Of a stretch of DNA of 64,000 nucleotides, positions 61,532 to 64,000 are shown piece after piece (within the stretch, counting starts at the first letter, position 1; each line of letters opens with the position of its first letter). The DNA comes from CALAED01 sp036378315 (GTDB lineage: Bacteria; Actinomycetota; Actinomycetes; Streptosporangiales; Streptosporangiaceae). The DNA is taken from contig DASUWU010000193.1 of NCBI GenBank assembly GCA_036378315.1, positions 41,737 through 105,736 of the forward strand, written 5' to 3'. The position numbers and the translations under genes were made by a program. Below the pieces are notes generated by a model, which was not told the origin of the DNA, ran no database searches, and saw only the letters and a program-made list of their open reading frames with translations.

Positions 61532-64000
61532 GGGCACACCGGCTCGAGGTGACGGCGTTCGGGCCGTTCGCCGGCACCGCCGACGTCGACTTCGACGCGC
61601 TGTCCGACGGCGGTCTTTTCCTCATCCACGGGCAGACCGGCGCGGGCAAGACCAGCGTGCTCGACGCGGTCTGCTTCGCGCTGTACGGGCAGGTGGCCGG
61701 GGCGCGGAACGCGGCCAGGCGGCTGCGCAGCGACCACGCGCCGGCGGCGGTCGGCCCGCGGGTCGTCCTGGAGGTGACCCTGCGTGGCCGTCGGCTGCGC
61801 ATCACCCGCTCGCCCGCGTGGCAGCGCCCCAAGAAGCGCGGCGCCGGCACCACGTCCGAGCAGGCCAAGGTCCTGGTCGAGGAGTACACGGGCGGCGCGT
61901 GGATCGGCCGGGCCACCCGGCTGGACGAGGCCGGCGACTTCATCGGCGGGCTGCTCGGCATGACCGCCGACCAGTTCTGCCAGGTGGTGATGCTGCCGCA
62001 GGGCGAGTTCGCGGCGTTCCTGCGGGCCGGCGCCGAGGAGCGGCACAAGGTCCTCGAGCGGCTGTTCGCCACCGAGATCTTCACCAGGGTCGAGGCGTGG
62101 TTGGCCGAGCGGCGGGCGGCGACCCGCCGCGCGGCCGACGAGTTGCGTGCCGCCGCCGACTCCATCGCCGACCGGGTCGCCGAGGCCGCCGGCGCGGACC
62201 GCCCGGGAGCGGAGCGGCCGGCGGGCGAGCGCGTTGACGGCGGCGGACGCGTCGACTCGGGCGGCGGGCCGCCGGGGGAGGTGCTCGTGGCCTGGGCGAC
62301 CGAGCTGGCCGGCCAGCTCGGTGCGGCTTCCGCGGTGACCCGGTCGCTGCGCGCCGAGTCGGCGGTCGCGCTGGAGTCGGCCAGAGCGGCGGCGCAGCAC
62401 GGCCGCGCCCTCGCCGACCGGCAGCGCCGGCACGCCGACGCGCTGCGCCGGCGGGAGATCCTCGAGACCAAGGCCGCCGAGCGGGCCGAGCTGGCCGCGG
62501 CGCTCGACGCCGCGGCCCGCGCCGACCGGGTCATGCCGCTGCTGCGCGCGGTCGGCGAGCGGGCCGCCGTCGCGGATGCCGCCGGCCGCCGCGCCGCCGC
62601 CGCCCGCGCCGCCGCCGCCCACCTGCTGCAGCCCCCAGCGCCCAGCCCTGAGTCCGGCTCCGGTTCCGGCTCCGCTTCCGCCCAGGCAGCCGGCGCGTCC
62701 GGAGCGGCCGTGTCCGCCGAGGTGCTTGCCGCGGCCGAGCGGGCGCGCCGCGACGAGATGGCCGGGCTCGACCGGCTGCGGGGTGACGCCGCCCGGCTGC
62801 GTGCGGTCGGCACCGAGATCGAGCGGGCCAGGCAGGCGGGGGAGCGGCTCGACCAGGAGGAGGCCGCGGTCAGCGCCGCGCTGGTCGAGCTGCCGGCGCG
62901 GGTCGGCGCGCTGCGCGACCAGCTCGCGGCCGCCGACCGGCAGGCCGCGGCCCGTCCGGGCGCGGTCGCCGCGGTCGATGACGCCGGCCGCCGCGTCGAC
63001 GCGGCCGAACGGCGCGACGCGCTGGTCGGCGAGCTCGCGGCGGCCGAGGCGGCGCACCACGCCGCGGTCGACGCCGCCCAGGAGCGCCGCGACCGGCTAC
63101 AGGACCTGCGGCAGGCGAGGCTCGACGGCATGGCCGCCGTGCTGGCCAGCGACCTCGCGGCCGGGGAGCCCTGCCGGGTGTGCGGATCTCCCGACCACCC
63201 CACCCCGGCCGAGGCGCTCGGCGTCATCCCCACCGACGACGACGAAGACCGCGCGGAGGCGGCGTACGAGCGGGCGCAGGCCGACCGCGAAGAGGCCGCG
63301 GCCCGCGTCGCTGAGCTCGGCGCCGAGCTCGATGCCGCCCGCGACCTGGCCGGCGACCGCACGGTGGACGCGCTGACCGCCGACCTGGCCGCGGCCGTGG
63401 CCGAGCTCGACGCGATCGACGCGGCGGTCGCCGATGCCGACCGGCTGGCCGCCGAGCTTGACGCCGCCGAGGCCCGGCTGGACGCCGCCCGCGACGAGCG
63501 CGACGAGATCGTCCGCCGGCTGACCGAGAACGCCACCCGGCTGGCCGAGCTGGCCGCCGAGTCCGACCGGCTGCGCACCAGGCTCGACGAGGCCCGCGGC
63601 GCCGACCCGAGCATCGAGGCGCGCGTCGACCGGCTCGGCCGTGAGGCCGACCAGCTGCACGCGGCGGTCGAGGCGGTCCGCGGCGCCGCGACCGCCGTCC
63701 AGGAGCTCGCCGACGCCAGGGCGGCGGCCGAGCGCGCCGCGACCGGCGCGGGTTTCGGTTCGGCCGAGCAGGCCGTCAAGGCCGCCCTGCCGGACGGTGT
63801 ACGGGCCGAACACCTCGCGCGGTTGCGCGCGCTCGACGCCGAGGAGGCGGCCGTCGGTGCGCTGCTCGCCGACCCCGAGCTGGCCGGGGCGGCCGGCGAG
63901 CCGCCGCCCGACCTGCCGGCGCTCGAGGCAGCCCTGGCGGCGGCCGAACGCCACCACACCGCCGTGGTCTCGGCTGCCGACCGGGCCGTGCAGCGCGGCG
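61528..64000 (+). CDS. sbcC: Exonuclease SbcCD subunit C, 5' part (runs off the window)
   Basis: At least 824 residues of a Rad50-type SMC-like ATPase. Walker A is LIHGQTGAGKTSVLDAVCF near residue 35; the FCQVVMLPQGEFAAFLRAG block follows, then long Ala/Arg/Glu/Asp-rich coiled coil, with the zinc hook CRVCGSPDHP near residue 550, and the returning coil. Walker B and the signature lie beyond the window. GTG 61528 overlaps the sbcD stop. The coil is extremely Ala-rich. Confidence 0.95.
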   Translation, partial: MRAHRLEVTAFGPFAGTADVDFDALSDGGLFLIHGQTGAGKTSVLDAVCFALYGQVAGARNAARRLRSDHAPAAVGPRVVLEVTLRGRRLRITRSPAWQRPKKRGAGTTSEQAKVLVEEYTGGAWIGRATRLDEAGDFIGGLLGMTADQFCQVVMLPQGEFAAFLRAGAEERHKVLERLFATEIFTRVEAWLAERRAATRRAADELRAAADSIADRVAEAAGADRPGAERPAGERVDGGGRVDSGGGPPGEVLVAWATELAGQLGAASAVTRSLRAESAVALESARAAAQHGRALADRQRRHADALRRREILETKAAERAELAAALDAAARADRVMPLLRAVGERAAVADAAGRRAAAARAAAAHLLQPPAPSPESGSGSGSASAQAAGASGAAVSAEVLAAAERARRDEMAGLDRLRGDAARLRAVGTEIERARQAGERLDQEEAAVSAALVELPARVGALRDQLAAADRQAAARPGAVAAVDDAGRRVDAAERRDALVGELAAAEAAHHAAVDAAQERRDRLQDLRQARLDGMAAVLASDLAAGEPCRVCGSPDHPTPAEALGVIPTDDDEDRAEAAYERAQADREEAAARVAELGAELDAARDLAGDRTVDALTADLAAAVAELDAIDAAVADADRLAAELDAAEARLDAARDERDEIVRRLTENATRLAELAAESDRLRTRLDEARGADPSIEARVDRLGREADQLHAAVEAVRGAATAVQELADARAAAERAATGAGFGSAEQAVKAALPDGVRAEHLARLRALDAEEAAVGALLADPELAGAAGEPPPDLPALEAALAAAERHHTAVVSAADRAVQRG

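Noticed and set aside
61398..63959. Long Ser/Ala-rich frame opposite sbcC
   Set aside because: It mirrors the Ala-rich coiled coil codons of sbcC and has no independent signal.

Overview
The window is very GC-rich (arms of coding DNA well above 70 % GC by eye), with GTG/ATG starts, purine-rich ribosome sites, a complete conservon (cvnABCD), WhiJ-type XRE/DUF397/anti-sigma genes, an HspR-type HAIR operator in front of lon, an LPXTG protein with a chaplin-like stretch, and a LytR-CpsA-Psr protein. All of this points to a filamentous actinomycete. Streptosporangiales/Thermomonosporaceae-type organisms fit best, but that is inference; the genus cannot be read from the sequence. I see no rRNA, tRNA, CRISPR array, insertion sequence or phage.

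Layout. 1-2257 (minus): the start of an actinobacterial 3'-5' exonuclease/DNA polymerase and a metallophosphoesterase. 2436-7490 (minus): a NitT/TauT-type ABC transporter locus with two paralogous binding lipoproteins, two permeases and one ATPase; the two permeases are joined by a chain of two minigenes linked by ATGA overlaps. 7793-12271 (plus): conservon cvnABCD, a membrane histidine-kinase-like protein with roadblock, DUF742 and small GTPase partners. 12348-16581: a STAS anti-anti-sigma protein divergent from a 1209-residue protein with three AAA+ modules. 16594-20548: an LCP cell-wall ligase, then an ABC exporter followed by two paralogous 50-residue hydrophobic peptides. 20698-28209: SDR, dimethylargininase, small XRE regulator, membrane protein, Ogt, a LeuA/homocitrate-synthase-like enzyme divergent from a citrate synthase carrying its own HTH, and two small membrane proteins. 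28480-34765: a regulator with two LuxR HTH domains, an HD hydrolase, DUF5808, Lon with its HAIR operator, and the LPXTG protein. 34860-43039: MarR-GNAT fusion, sugar ABC transporter, DUF234-type ATPase, a WhiJ-type regulatory cluster with an 18-residue leader ORF, and VapBC. 43093-52601 (minus): LplA, an anchored unknown protein, and a catabolic-looking operon (M24/DddP-like enzyme, E1 alpha/beta, amidohydrolase, then bicupin and a degenerate SDR) preceded by an XRE-cupin regulator. 52764-64000: a STAND/LuxR regulator, GT8 glycosyltransferase, a tandem pair of degenerate acyl-adenylate ligases, an MBL hydrolase, and sbcD-sbcC running off the end.

How the genes work together. Three neighbourhoods look like genuine functional units of unknown purpose: the exporter plus twin peptides (17892-20548); the M24/E1/amidohydrolase/bicupin/SDR operon with its own regulator (45156-52601); and the STAS/triple-AAA pair beside the conservon (7793-16581). 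The two ABC importers and the two condensing enzymes around 25-27 kb look like ordinary accessory metabolism. Many intergenic regions carry clean inverted repeats that read as operators or terminators. All start sites and all regulatory calls are from visual reading only.
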